This document shows, in pieces, positions 9,408 through 18,169 of a DNA stretch of 64,000 bases. The stretch spans positions 1 through 64,000 of the forward strand of contig DUNO01000010.1 of the NCBI GenBank assembly GCA_012839295.1, in the 5' to 3' direction. The notes under the pieces are model-generated. The model did not search any database. It was not told the DNA's origin and was given only the letters and a program-made list of their open reading frames with translations. The stretch is from Clostridiales bacterium. GTDB taxonomy: Bacteria; Bacillota; Clostridia; Lachnospirales; Lachnospiraceae. Within the stretch, counting starts at the first letter, position 1. The number at the start of each line of letters is the position of its first letter. Both the position numbers and the translations under genes were made by a program.

Positions 9408-10211
9408 TTGGATTTAGCGTCCGTAGTTGGCTTGGTAGCATGTTTGATAATAGTTTTAGTTGGTATTATATGGGGGCAGGCGGATCCTGTTGCTATATTA
9501 GGCGGTTTTTATGATTTAGCATCTATCTTTATTACAATTGGGGGGACTCTTTTTTGTACGTTGATTATGTCACCGAGCTTTAAAGGGTTTGTGGAAAATA
9601 TTAGCAGCATTAAAATGGCCTTAAGAACAATCCCTTCCAATGATGAGGAGACCATCCGTTCCATCATAGAATTATCCAACGTGGCGCGGAAAGAGGGGCT
9701 GCTGGCACTGGAAGAAGCGGCAAACAATGTGGAGGATGATTTCCTGAAAAAAGGGATACTGCTCATTGTAGACGGAACCGACCCGGAGCTGGTGAGGAAC
9801 ATATTGGAGACGGAATTGAACTGTATTGAAGGCAGGCATATATCGAAAGCAGCCTTTTGGGAATCCATGTCTGCTATGGGGCCGGCCTGGGGTATGATCG
9901 GTACCCTGATTGGTCTGATTAATATGTTAAAAAAGCTGGACGACGTTAGCACCATAGGCCCCAATATGGCGGTGGCCTTGATTACCACCTTCTATGGAGC
10001 CATGATTGCAAACTGGATCTGTATCCCGGTCGCAACAAAATTAAAGCAGAACAGCGCAAAAGAAATTATGGTGAAAGAGGTTATGGTAGAAGGCCTGCTG
10101 TCCATACAGGCCGGTGAAAATCCAAGAGTCATTGAAGAAAAATTAAAATCCTTCTTATCCCCTACCCGTAGGGTGGAGATGGAAGAAGAAAGTGGTGAAG
10201 CAGTTGGCTAG
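9408..10211 (+). CDS. motA: Flagellar stator protein MotA
   Basis: MotA forms the proton- or sodium-driven stator with MotB. The 267-residue product has membrane helices near residues 4-24, 29-50, 145-165 and 180-200, the cytoplasmic loop between helices 2 and 3, and the conserved SAMGPAWGMIGTLIGLINML. I favour the TTG at 9408 (MDLASVVGLVACL, the usual MotA opening) with AGAGGTG 6 bases upstream. A GTG three codons earlier is the alternative. The 3' end overlaps motB. Confidence 0.95.
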   Translation: MDLASVVGLVACLIIVLVGIIWGQADPVAILGGFYDLASIFITIGGTLFCTLIMSPSFKGFVENISSIKMALRTIPSNDEETIRSIIELSNVARKEGLLALEEAANNVEDDFLKKGILLIVDGTDPELVRNILETELNCIEGRHISKAAFWESMSAMGPAWGMIGTLIGLINMLKKLDDVSTIGPNMAVALITTFYGAMIANWICIPVATKLKQNSAKEIMVKEVMVEGLLSIQAGENPRVIEEKLKSFLSPTRRVEMEEESGEAVG

Positions 10212-11157
10212 AAGAAAGAAGGATAGCGGAGGAGGCGGCGGGAATGCGCCCTGGCTCAACACCTTTGCTGATCTGATGAACCTGTTGCTGTGTTTTTTTG
10301 TCCTACTATTTTCCATGTCAACAGTAAGCGAGCAAAAGTTTGAGGATGTTTCTATTTCCTTTGCCAATGCCCTCGGGGTTTTTGAGGGGGGCGGCAGCTC
10401 CATCACCGGAGAGGGTAGGATGATATCCGCAGGTATTTCACAGCTGAATGAATTGGATGTATTTCTAAATTCTATGGGAGAAACAACGAAGGGAAGCAAT
10501 ACTTCGAAGAATAATACGAATTCCAGCAATAATGGGGCGAACAACTCCTCAGGCTCCCAGGAAGTTCTGGATATGGAAGCTAATGAGGAAGGGGTCCAGG
10601 AGGGTGCCATGGGCTCAGATTCCCCGTTGGAAAATGATAAAAACTCCCTTCAGAAAGCGTTATCCGTACTGCAATCAGCAATGCAGGAGGAAACCAGGGA
10701 AATGTATGATAAGGCCTCGGATCTGACAGAGAAGTACAATATAAAGGATGATGCCACGCTGAGTTTGGATTCGAATTACCAATACGTGCAGCTGACATTA
10801 AAAGGCTCGGTCTTCTTTGACTCGGGTAGTGCGGAGATCAAAAAGGAAGCGTATAGGATCTTGAATAATCTGGGCAAGATATTGGAGAATTTTAAAGGGC
10901 ATCATGTTGAAATTATCGGACACACGGATAACGTTCCGATAACCAGCTCTGTTTACAGGGACAATAACTGGCTTTCTTCTGCCAGGGCCTTGAACGCCGC
11001 AGATTATTTAATTGAAAAATGCGGTGTGGATCCTGATTACCTGAAGTATTCCGGAAGAGGGGAATATGATCCCATTGCCAGTAATTCGACGGCGGAGGGA
11101 AGGGGCAGGAACAGAAGGATTGAGATAAAGATATATAACAGCTATTATAACAATTAA
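10204..11157 (+). CDS. motB: Flagellar stator protein MotB
   Basis: MotB anchors the stator to peptidoglycan. A single N-terminal helix carries the ion-binding Asp in NTFADLMNLLLCFFVLLFSM (Asp23 from this start). A Ser/Asn-rich linker and a C-terminal OmpA-like domain with VFFDSGSAEIKKEA, IIGHTDNVP and SAEGRGRNRRIEIKI follow. The TTG at 10204 gives MARRKKDS, typical of MotB; GTGs at 10192 and 10195 are alternatives. It overlaps motA by at least 8 bases. Whether protons or sodium drive it cannot be read with confidence. Confidence 0.95.
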   Translation: MARRKKDSGGGGGNAPWLNTFADLMNLLLCFFVLLFSMSTVSEQKFEDVSISFANALGVFEGGGSSITGEGRMISAGISQLNELDVFLNSMGETTKGSNTSKNNTNSSNNGANNSSGSQEVLDMEANEEGVQEGAMGSDSPLENDKNSLQKALSVLQSAMQEETREMYDKASDLTEKYNIKDDATLSLDSNYQYVQLTLKGSVFFDSGSAEIKKEAYRILNNLGKILENFKGHHVEIIGHTDNVPITSSVYRDNNWLSSARALNAADYLIEKCGVDPDYLKYSGRGEYDPIASNSTAEGRGRNRRIEIKIYNSYYNN

Positions 11158-11187
11158 AGTTTACTACGAGGATTAAGGGGGAACCTG

Positions 11188-11715
11188 ATGAAGAAGAATA
11201 TCTTGACAATTATTATCATGGCAATCACGCTCATCAATACCGTTTTGCTGGCAATACTTATATTTGTCATTGTCCCGTCCTCCAACAGGACAAACCAGCT
11301 GGTTGCGAAAGTGGCTTCCATTGTTAATCTGGAGCTGGAAAATCCGGAGGAAGCAGAGGTGTCGGTATCGGATATCGTTACCCAGAAAATTGATGAGAAG
11401 CTTACGATCAAGCTAAAGAACAGCGGAGGGCAGCAAATAAACAACGGCAACGAAGAACAGCCGCATTATGCAATTTTGTATGTATCCCTGGCAATGAATA
11501 GTAAAAATAAGGATTATGAGACGTTGAAGGATAAAATCGTGGAAAATGAGGGGCCAATTACGGAAATCGTAAATGAGGAATTCGCAAAGTACACCATTGA
11601 TAATGTGCAGGACAACAAAGAGACAATCCGAAAGAAGGTGCTGGAGAGGATCCACGACCTGTTCCAATCAGACTTTATTATCAATGTATCCTTCGGAAAT
11701 ATAGTGTATAATTAG
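11188..11715 (+). CDS. fliL: Flagellar basal body-associated protein FliL
   Basis: The 175-residue protein has an N-terminal membrane helix (about residues 4-27), a periplasmic/extracytoplasmic domain and the C-terminal KVLERIHDLFQSDFIINVSF typical of FliL. FliL forms rings around stators and affects motor torque. The position after motB and before fliM is the usual clostridial one. Sequence conservation is low, so the call leans on architecture and context. Confidence 0.87.
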   Translation: MKKNILTIIIMAITLINTVLLAILIFVIVPSSNRTNQLVAKVASIVNLELENPEEAEVSVSDIVTQKIDEKLTIKLKNSGGQQINNGNEEQPHYAILYVSLAMNSKNKDYETLKDKIVENEGPITEIVNEEFAKYTIDNVQDNKETIRKKVLERIHDLFQSDFIINVSFGNIVYN

Positions 11716-11839
11716 TTGTGGAAAAATGGGAATGAATATTGCGGGAAGAAACGGAAAATTGATACTTGGACAAGAAATATGGTGATTTTATGAAGATTCT
11801 ATGTTATCATGTTACTAAGTATGACGGGAGGTAATGACA

Positions 11840-12820
11840 ATGGGCGATGTCCTATCCCAAAGTGAGATAGATAATCTGCTTGCGGCGCTTTCAAGCGGTG
11901 AACTAGATGCGGATGATTATAAAGAGACGACGGAAAAGCAGGTTAAGAATTACGATTTCGCCAGACCATCAAAGTTTTCCAAAGAACATTTACGTACGCT
12001 GAACATTATTTTTGAACATTACGGAAGATTGTTGTCTACAAATCTTCCCGCATATTTAAGAAAGAATGTTCAAGTTGAAGTGATAAACTCTGAAGCGGTC
12101 CAATATTCTGAATTTACCAATGCCCTATCGAATCCGGTATTGTTGGGGATTATTGATTTTTCCCCGTTGGAGGGCAATATCATTATCGAGCTGGCGGATA
12201 ATTTAGGATATTCAATCGTGGACAGGATGCTGGGAGGCGGCGGATATCCGCTGGAAAAGGCAAGGGATTTTTCGGAGATTGAATTATCGATCATGGAACG
12301 TATTTTCAATATATGCACAAATCTGCTGCGGGAACCCTGGGCGAATGTAATACAGCTTCAGCCCCGGCTGCTGCGGATTGAGACAAATTCACAGTTTGCC
12401 CAGATTATTTCTCCAAGTGAGATGATTTCTATCGTAACCTTGAATATAAAAATCGGTAATATTGAAGGAATGATGAATATTTGCCTTCCTTATGTATGTT
12501 TGGAAAAAGTAATTGACAAGCTGAACACCAAGTATTGGTATTCGACGATGCAGCTTTCCGATGACAAGTCCTACCAGGAGGTCATTGAAACAACAATTTC
12601 GAAAGCGCGGATACCGATCAGGGCGGTGCTCGGCAAAAGCACCATATCCGTTAACGACTTTATGAATATGCAAAAGGGTGACATAATAAAGTTAAATTCA
12701 AAAACAGAGGATGAATTGGCCGTCTATGTTGGCAACTTACATAAATTTACCGCGCTTCCTGGTGCATCCTCGGGTTCTTATGCGGTAAAGATTTCATCTA
12801 TTATCAGAGGAGAGGAGTAA
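11840..12820 (+). CDS. fliM: Flagellar motor switch protein FliM
   Basis: FliM is the C-ring component that binds CheY-P. The 326-residue protein starts MGDVLSQSEIDNLLAALSSG, carrying the CheY-binding LSQSEIDNLL helix, then the CheC-like middle domain (MLGGGGYPLEKARDFSEIE) and a C-terminal SpoA/FliN-like domain. GGGAGGT is only 1 base before the upstream ATG at 11834 but 7 bases before the ATG at 11840, so I place the start there. It is followed after 7 bases by fliY. Confidence 0.97.
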   Translation: MGDVLSQSEIDNLLAALSSGELDADDYKETTEKQVKNYDFARPSKFSKEHLRTLNIIFEHYGRLLSTNLPAYLRKNVQVEVINSEAVQYSEFTNALSNPVLLGIIDFSPLEGNIIIELADNLGYSIVDRMLGGGGYPLEKARDFSEIELSIMERIFNICTNLLREPWANVIQLQPRLLRIETNSQFAQIISPSEMISIVTLNIKIGNIEGMMNICLPYVCLEKVIDKLNTKYWYSTMQLSDDKSYQEVIETTISKARIPIRAVLGKSTISVNDFMNMQKGDIIKLNSKTEDELAVYVGNLHKFTALPGASSGSYAVKISSIIRGEE

Positions 12821-12827
12821 CGGACTT

Positions 12828-14015
12828 ATGGATGGAATGTTATCTCAAGAAGAGATAAATGCCCTGCTTAACGGCATGGGCTCAGATGATTCGGGATCCA
12901 GCGGTGCGAGGGAACAACTGACTGCCGCCGAAAAGGATGCAATTGGTGAGATATCAAATATCAGCATGGGAACGGCAGCGACTACACTGTTTTCCCTGGT
13001 GAACCAGAGAGTTAATATTACGACACCGGTTGTGGAATATGCAACCTGGAAGGATGTCGTAAACAGCTATGATAAGCCCGCTGTATTTATACAGATTTAT
13101 TATGAGGATGGCTTGGATGGGAACAACATCCTGATTCTGAAGGAGAAGGATGTTAAAATCATCACTGACTTAATGATGGGAGGGGATGGAACCAATACAG
13201 ATGGGGAGCTGACGGAGCTGCATTTGAGCGCGATCAGTGAGGCTATGAACCAGATGATGGGTTCTGCTGCGACCTCCATATCCTCCATGCTGGAAAAGAG
13301 GGTGGATATCAGCCCTCCGACTGCCTCTGTGGTAGACCTTTATGAACATATCAACGGGGAGAATATCGCTGATTTCCTAAAAGGAGAATTTGTCAGGGTA
13401 TCCTTCCATATGGAGATCGGGGAGCTGGTTGACAGCGTATTAATGCAGCTGTATCCCTTTGAGTTTGCCAGGGATTTATATAGTCAGTTCATCCAGGCAA
13501 CCTCCATGGAACCGGATGTTCCGACGAGGCCAGCGGCTGCTGACACTGCTCCAAAGAAGGCCGCGCCGCCCCAGATGGAACAAGCACAGCAGGTGCAGAT
13601 GCAGGCACCACCGCCACAGTATAATCCATACCAGCAGATGGCTCCGGGTCAGATACCCTATATGCCAGGCCAGATGCCATATATGGCGGGGCAGCCCATG
13701 CCGCCGGTACAGGATGTCAATGTGCAGCCGGTACAATTTACACCGTTTTCTCCGCTTACGGGAGGGGTGGTGCAGCCGGAAAACATCGACCTTTTAATGG
13801 ACGTGCCCCTGGAGGTTACGGTCGAGCTTGGCAGGACCAGCAAGTCAATTAAGGAAATACTGGATTTTACGCCGGGTACGATTATTGAATTAAACCGTTT
13901 GGCCGGTGAACCGATTGATGTCCTGGTAAATGGCAAATTTGTCGCAAAGGGTGAGGTTGTAGTAATGGAAGAAGCCTTTGGTATCCGGGTAACGGAAATT
14001 ATAAAGCAAAAATAA
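12828..14015 (+). CDS. fliY: Flagellar motor switch phosphatase FliY (FliN-type C-terminus)
   Basis: The 395-residue protein joins an N-terminal LSQEEINALL helix, a CheC-like domain with two ExxN-type motifs (AIGEISNISMGTAATTL and ISEAMNQMMGSAATSI), a Pro/Gln/Met-rich linker (about residues 225-310) and a FliN/SpoA domain (VPLEVTVELGRTSKSIKEIL). This is the FliY layout: a switch subunit that can dephosphorylate CheY-P. Fused FliY replaces separate FliN in Firmicutes. It is adjacent to fliM and cheY, its partners. Confidence 0.94.
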   Translation: MDGMLSQEEINALLNGMGSDDSGSSGAREQLTAAEKDAIGEISNISMGTAATTLFSLVNQRVNITTPVVEYATWKDVVNSYDKPAVFIQIYYEDGLDGNNILILKEKDVKIITDLMMGGDGTNTDGELTELHLSAISEAMNQMMGSAATSISSMLEKRVDISPPTASVVDLYEHINGENIADFLKGEFVRVSFHMEIGELVDSVLMQLYPFEFARDLYSQFIQATSMEPDVPTRPAAADTAPKKAAPPQMEQAQQVQMQAPPPQYNPYQQMAPGQIPYMPGQMPYMAGQPMPPVQDVNVQPVQFTPFSPLTGGVVQPENIDLLMDVPLEVTVELGRTSKSIKEILDFTPGTIIELNRLAGEPIDVLVNGKFVAKGEVVVMEEAFGIRVTEIIKQK

Positions 14016-14062
14016 GTTAAATTAAGAAATTTTTATAACTCAAGAAGATGGGAGAAATTAGT

Positions 14063-14425
14063 ATGGCGAAGAGTATATTAATATGTGATGATGCGGCTTT
14101 TATGAGGATGATGATTAAGGATATCCTGACAAAAAACGGCTATAACATTGCAGGAGAAGCAGAAAATGGATTGAAGGCGGTCGATAAGTACCAGGAAACA
14201 AAGCCGGACCTGGTTATGATGGATATCACCATGCCGGAGATGGATGGGATCCAGGCCTTAAAGAAAATCAAGGCAGCAGATCCAAGTGCCAATGTTATTA
14301 TGTGCTCTGCCATGGGACAGCAGGCGATGGTTATCGAATCAATCCAGTCCGGGGCTAAGGACTTTATCGTAAAGCCTTTCCAGGCAGACAGGGTATTGGA
14401 AGCGGTCAAGAAAGCAGTGGGTTGA
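14063..14425 (+). CDS. cheY: Chemotaxis response regulator CheY
   Basis: CheY carries phosphoryl groups from CheA to the switch. The 120-residue receiver has the acidic pair Asp9-Asp10 (ICDDAAFMR), phospho-acceptor Asp54 (LVMMDITMP), switch Ser/Thr region MCSAMGQ and Lys in FIVKPF. GGGAG lies 8 bases before the ATG at 14063; the upstream ATG at 14048 lacks a site. No output domain is present. It sits between fliY and fliO, as in other clostridia. Confidence 0.96.
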   Translation: MAKSILICDDAAFMRMMIKDILTKNGYNIAGEAENGLKAVDKYQETKPDLVMMDITMPEMDGIQALKKIKAADPSANVIMCSAMGQQAMVIESIQSGAKDFIVKPFQADRVLEAVKKAVG

Positions 14426-14432
14426 TAAAAGA

Positions 14433-14891
14433 ATGCATCAAAAAACGATTGTCATTTTAGAGGGTATTTTGTCCAAGCTGAAGACGACGCCGACACCGGC
14501 TGCAGGGGAAAACCAGGACAGCTTTGTTTCCGGAGCGGCGGGATCAATGTCCCCATGGGATAACTTTATCCAGATGCTGGGTCTTATCATCCTGCTGGTC
14601 ATAATACTGGTAGCAGCTTATTATACCACCAGATTTGTTGGTAGTATCCGGCAGGGACAGCTAAAGCATAGCAATTTCCAGGTGATTGATGCCTACCGCA
14701 TTGGTCCGAATAAGGTAATTGAGATCGTAAAAATTGCCAATAAATACATTGTTATTGCAATAGGAAAGGATACGGTCAATTACATTACGGAGCTGGATGA
14801 GGCAGAGGTGTCGGTCAGGGAAGAACAGGGGAAAGAGTTACAGTCCTTCGCACAGACCCTTGATAAGTTAAAAAAAAGGATGAATAAGTAA
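14433..14891 (+). CDS. fliO: Flagellar biosynthesis protein FliO
   Basis: The 152-residue protein has one strong membrane helix (about residues 45-68) followed by a basic cytoplasmic domain with FQVIDAYRIGPNKVIEIVKI and KYIVIAIGKDTVNYITEL, as in FliO/FliZ. FliO helps assemble the FliP ring of the export gate. The gene lies immediately upstream of fliP. The ribosome site is weak, so the exact start is less certain. Confidence 0.88.
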   Translation: MHQKTIVILEGILSKLKTTPTPAAGENQDSFVSGAAGSMSPWDNFIQMLGLIILLVIILVAAYYTTRFVGSIRQGQLKHSNFQVIDAYRIGPNKVIEIVKIANKYIVIAIGKDTVNYITELDEAEVSVREEQGKELQSFAQTLDKLKKRMNK

Positions 14892-14903
14892 AGGTTGGTA
14901 TTC

Positions 14904-15752
14904 ATGAACACTAATGCGAAAAAACTTTTAAGCAGAAAGCCGGCAGTAATTGTGGTACTTCTTGTGATCTGCCTTTTGGCAATGTTTAAGGGCAGTACGG
15001 CTTATGCAACGACTGTGAAGGACACGGTAACAGATTCTACAAATGACAATGGCAATAATCTTTCCGGGGCTCTGGGGCCACTTGAATTTACCTTGAATAC
15101 GGACGAGGATGCAAATTCCCTGTCCTCCACGCTCCAGATGCTGATGGTGCTGACAGTAATCAGCCTGGCTCCATCCATATTAATCATGGTAACCTCTTTT
15201 ACCAGGATTATTATTGTTTTACATTTTGTCAGGTCGGCCCTAGGGCTGCAGACGACACCTCCGAACCAGGTTATCATTGGTTTGTCCTTGTTTTTGACAT
15301 TTTTCATTATGTCACCTATATTCACAAAGGTAAATAATGATGCAATACAGCCCCTTTCCAAGGGGGCGATTACCCAGGAAGAGGCGTGGGATGCGGGAGT
15401 AGAGCCCTTTCGGACCTTTATGCTGGAGCAGACAAGGCCGAAGGATTTAAAGCTGTTTTTGGATATTGCAGGCATTAGCACAGATGGCTTGGAATCCCTG
15501 AACGAGATTCCGATTACGGTTATCATACCATCCTTTATTATCAGCGAATTACAGAAAGCCTTTATCATCGGCTTTGTTATTTACATACCATTTATCGTCA
15601 TCGACATGGTCGTGGCTTCCACTTTGATGTCCATGGGTATGATGATGCTGCCGCCGACTACAATTTCAACACCGTTTAAAATATTATTATTTATTATGGC
15701 GGACGGCTGGAACCTGGTGATCGGCGAGGTTGTTAAAACCTTCTACAGGTGA
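14904..15752 (+). CDS. fliP: Flagellar export gate protein FliP
   Basis: FliP forms the core export pore with FliQ and FliR. The 282-residue product has a signal-like N-terminus (basic stretch, then VIVVLLVICLLAMF), then the FliP core with LQMLMVLTVISLAPSILIM, LGLQTTPPNQVIIGLSLFLT and MGMMMLPPTTISTPFKILLF. A TTG three codons upstream (14895) is possible; the ATG at 14904 has AAAGG about 9 bases before it. Four or more membrane segments are visible. Confidence 0.96.
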   Translation: MNTNAKKLLSRKPAVIVVLLVICLLAMFKGSTAYATTVKDTVTDSTNDNGNNLSGALGPLEFTLNTDEDANSLSSTLQMLMVLTVISLAPSILIMVTSFTRIIIVLHFVRSALGLQTTPPNQVIIGLSLFLTFFIMSPIFTKVNNDAIQPLSKGAITQEEAWDAGVEPFRTFMLEQTRPKDLKLFLDIAGISTDGLESLNEIPITVIIPSFIISELQKAFIIGFVIYIPFIVIDMVVASTLMSMGMMMLPPTTISTPFKILLFIMADGWNLVIGEVVKTFYR

Positions 15753-15834
15753 CGGGACAGGGATTTAAAGCAGCCGGACTTTTCCGGGCGGTATCGCCGG
15801 GATCCGCCGGTTTGCGACGGACAGGAGGATTATT

Positions 15835-16110
15835 ATGAATGAGGTTATCGTAATTGATATTGTCAGGCAGGCATTGTATATTGTCTTAAAGACAGCTTCC
15901 CCCATGCTGCTGGTGTCACTTGCAGTAGGCTTGGTAGTCAGTATCCTTCAGACGGTCACTTCGATTCAGGAGCAAACCCTCACATTTGTTCCTAAATTAG
16001 TTGCAATCTTTTTGGTTCTCATGCTGTTTGGGAGCTGGATATTAAATGAGCTGAGAGGCTATACTGTGGAGTTGTTTTCCAACTTCAGTTATTACATTAA
16101 TAATCTATGA
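15835..16110 (+). CDS. fliQ: Flagellar export gate protein FliQ
   Basis: This 91-residue, two-helix membrane protein shows the family pattern LVSLAVGLVVSILQTVTSIQ and TLTFVPKLVAIFLVLMLFG. FliQ surrounds the FliP-FliR pore. AGGAGG precedes the ATG. It overlaps fliR by 4 bases (ATGA). Confidence 0.96.
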   Translation: MNEVIVIDIVRQALYIVLKTASPMLLVSLAVGLVVSILQTVTSIQEQTLTFVPKLVAIFLVLMLFGSWILNELRGYTVELFSNFSYYINNL

Positions 16111-16874
16111 CATTTACAATCGAGAATTTTGAAGCTTTTGTGTTAATATTTGTGAGGCTCACCGGATTTGTTTTTACGGCTCCCTTTTTTTCCTTAAGGA
16201 ATATACCGCGCCGGGTCAAAGCTGGTTTATCCATTTTTATGACGGCCATCGTATTTTATAACGTGCCGTATGCACCCCTGGAATATGCAAGTGTAATTGA
16301 GTATTCCGCTATTATCATCAAGGAAGCCCTTGCAGGAGCAATTATGGGCTTTTTTGCAAATATAGCCTATCAGGTGGTTTCCTTTGCAGGGCAGATGATA
16401 GATACGGAGATCGGGTTTTCCATGGTAAATGAGATTGATCCGACTTCCCAGGTACAGACTACAATCACCGCCAATTTATATGGATATGCAGTACTGTTAA
16501 TTATGCTGGTAACGAACCTGCACCATTATTTCATCCGTGCCATCAGCGATTCCTTCCAGATTATCCCCCTGGGCAGGGCAACGATAGACCCTAATATCTA
16601 TGAGCTGATGAAAATGTTTGTCAAGGAATATTTTATCATTGGATTTCGCATCGTATTGCCGGTGTTTGCAGCTATTCTTGTAGTGAACGCCATATTGGCC
16701 ATCCTATCAAAAATTGCGCCGCAGATGAATATGTTTGTAATTGGTATGCAGCTTAAGATTTTTGTCGGGCTCTTTGTTATGGTTTTAATTATTGATATGA
16801 TTCCTTCTGTTGCAGACTTTATATTTAATGAGATGAAGAGGCTGCTGGAAGCATCATTTGGGTATTTGTATTAA
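16107..16874 (+). CDS. fliR: Flagellar export gate protein FliR
   Basis: FliR is the single-copy gate subunit that completes the FliP5-FliR pore. The 255-residue protein has six or so hydrophobic segments, the RLTGFVFTAPFFSLRNIPRR opening, and GQMIDTEIGFSMVNEIDPTS in the middle, both typical of FliR. Start overlaps the fliQ stop. It precedes flhB, its partner. Confidence 0.96.
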   Translation: MTFTIENFEAFVLIFVRLTGFVFTAPFFSLRNIPRRVKAGLSIFMTAIVFYNVPYAPLEYASVIEYSAIIIKEALAGAIMGFFANIAYQVVSFAGQMIDTEIGFSMVNEIDPTSQVQTTITANLYGYAVLLIMLVTNLHHYFIRAISDSFQIIPLGRATIDPNIYELMKMFVKEYFIIGFRIVLPVFAAILVVNAILAILSKIAPQMNMFVIGMQLKIFVGLFVMVLIIDMIPSVADFIFNEMKRLLEASFGYLY

Positions 16875-16921
16875 AGCAGCAGGCTAAAGCCTGCAGTAGT
16901 AGATTATTTAAAGGGATTTCG

Positions 16922-18088
16922 ATGATGAGGCAGTCTTTGGGAAAGCGGGAACAACATATGATACAGATCAGGGACATTCAGTATGCTTCCTACCGGCTTC
17001 CCTATAAGCTCCAGTATTTTGCAGAAGGGGCGGATAAGACGGAGGAGCCTACTGCGAAAAAGCTGTCGGATGCCCGTAATGAAGGGCAGGTTGCCCGGAG
17101 CACTGAATTGACCACGGCATCCGGACTGGCAGTGTTATTTATATCATTAAAGCTTTTTTCCGGTTATATCGGTACCCGGTTTATCGAGGTATACGTAAAG
17201 AGCTTTCAAAGCATTGACAAATATGTGGAGGACGAGTTCTCCATAGCTATTATCAGTGCCATATTAGGGCGGGCTCTTTTGGATATTTTGATTATTTGTC
17301 TCCCAGTCATGGTTTTGGCTGTTCTGGTAACCTTTGTAGTAGTATTGTTCCAGGTAAAATGGAAAATTTCAGGAAAAACCATAACGCCGAAGTTTAGTAA
17401 GATAAACCCTGTAAGCGGGTTTAAAAAGCTTCTTTCAAAGGACAAAATTGTCCAGGTACTTATTGAAGTAATTAAGATCATTGTAATTTCGTACATCGCC
17501 TACGGAACCTTAAAGGATGAGTGGGCAATGCTGTTCCGGCTCTATGACATGAAGCTGGAGCAGGCGATTCTTTTAATAGGAAATCTTGTCATCGACCTTG
17601 GACTGGAAATAAGTCTTATTTTCCTGGTCATTGGGGTTGGAGATTTAATATATCAAAAGCTGAAATTCCGGAAAGAGATGAGGATGTCAAAGCAGGAAGT
17701 AAAGGATGAGTTTAAGAACAGCGAAGGCGATCCCCAGATCAAAGGAAAAATCAAGCAAAGGATGCGTGAAGCATCCATGCGCCGTATGATGCAGAACCTG
17801 CCAAAGGCGGACGTCGTCATAACGAACCCGACGCATCTGGCAGCTGCCATCCAGTATGACAGGGATGCAAGCATGGCTCCGGTGCTGCTGGCCAAGGGTG
17901 CTGACCATCTTGCGGAAAAGATCAAGGAAATTGCCAGGGAGAACCAGATTGAGATAGTGGAGAATAAGCCCCTGGCGAGAATGCTGTATTATAACGTAGA
18001 GATCGGGGAGGAGATCCCCCCGGAGCTTTATCAGATGACAGCGGAAGTGTTGGCTTATGTATACGGTCTTAAGAATAAGGCTGTATAG
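16922..18088 (+). CDS. flhB: Flagellar export specificity switch protein FlhB
   Basis: FlhB cleaves itself to switch export from hook to filament substrates. The 388-residue protein has LQYFAEGADKTEEPTAKKLS at the start of the core, four membrane helices, a cytoplasmic linker KNSEGDPQIKGKIKQRMREA, and the autocleavage motif NPTH in VVITNPTHLAAAIQYD (about residue 302). About 30 residues precede the usual FlhB start, so translation may begin later than the tandem ATGs at 16922/16925. Confidence 0.96.
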   Translation: MMRQSLGKREQHMIQIRDIQYASYRLPYKLQYFAEGADKTEEPTAKKLSDARNEGQVARSTELTTASGLAVLFISLKLFSGYIGTRFIEVYVKSFQSIDKYVEDEFSIAIISAILGRALLDILIICLPVMVLAVLVTFVVVLFQVKWKISGKTITPKFSKINPVSGFKKLLSKDKIVQVLIEVIKIIVISYIAYGTLKDEWAMLFRLYDMKLEQAILLIGNLVIDLGLEISLIFLVIGVGDLIYQKLKFRKEMRMSKQEVKDEFKNSEGDPQIKGKIKQRMREASMRRMMQNLPKADVVITNPTHLAAAIQYDRDASMAPVLLAKGADHLAEKIKEIARENQIEIVENKPLARMLYYNVEIGEEIPPELYQMTAEVLAYVYGLKNKAV

Positions 18089-18169
18089 CCAGAAGGGCAT
18101 TTTGCTTGGAGAAAGAAAACCGGCTCGCTGGTTTATCTTATTTTTGTGACTGATCAGGAGGATTGAGGT

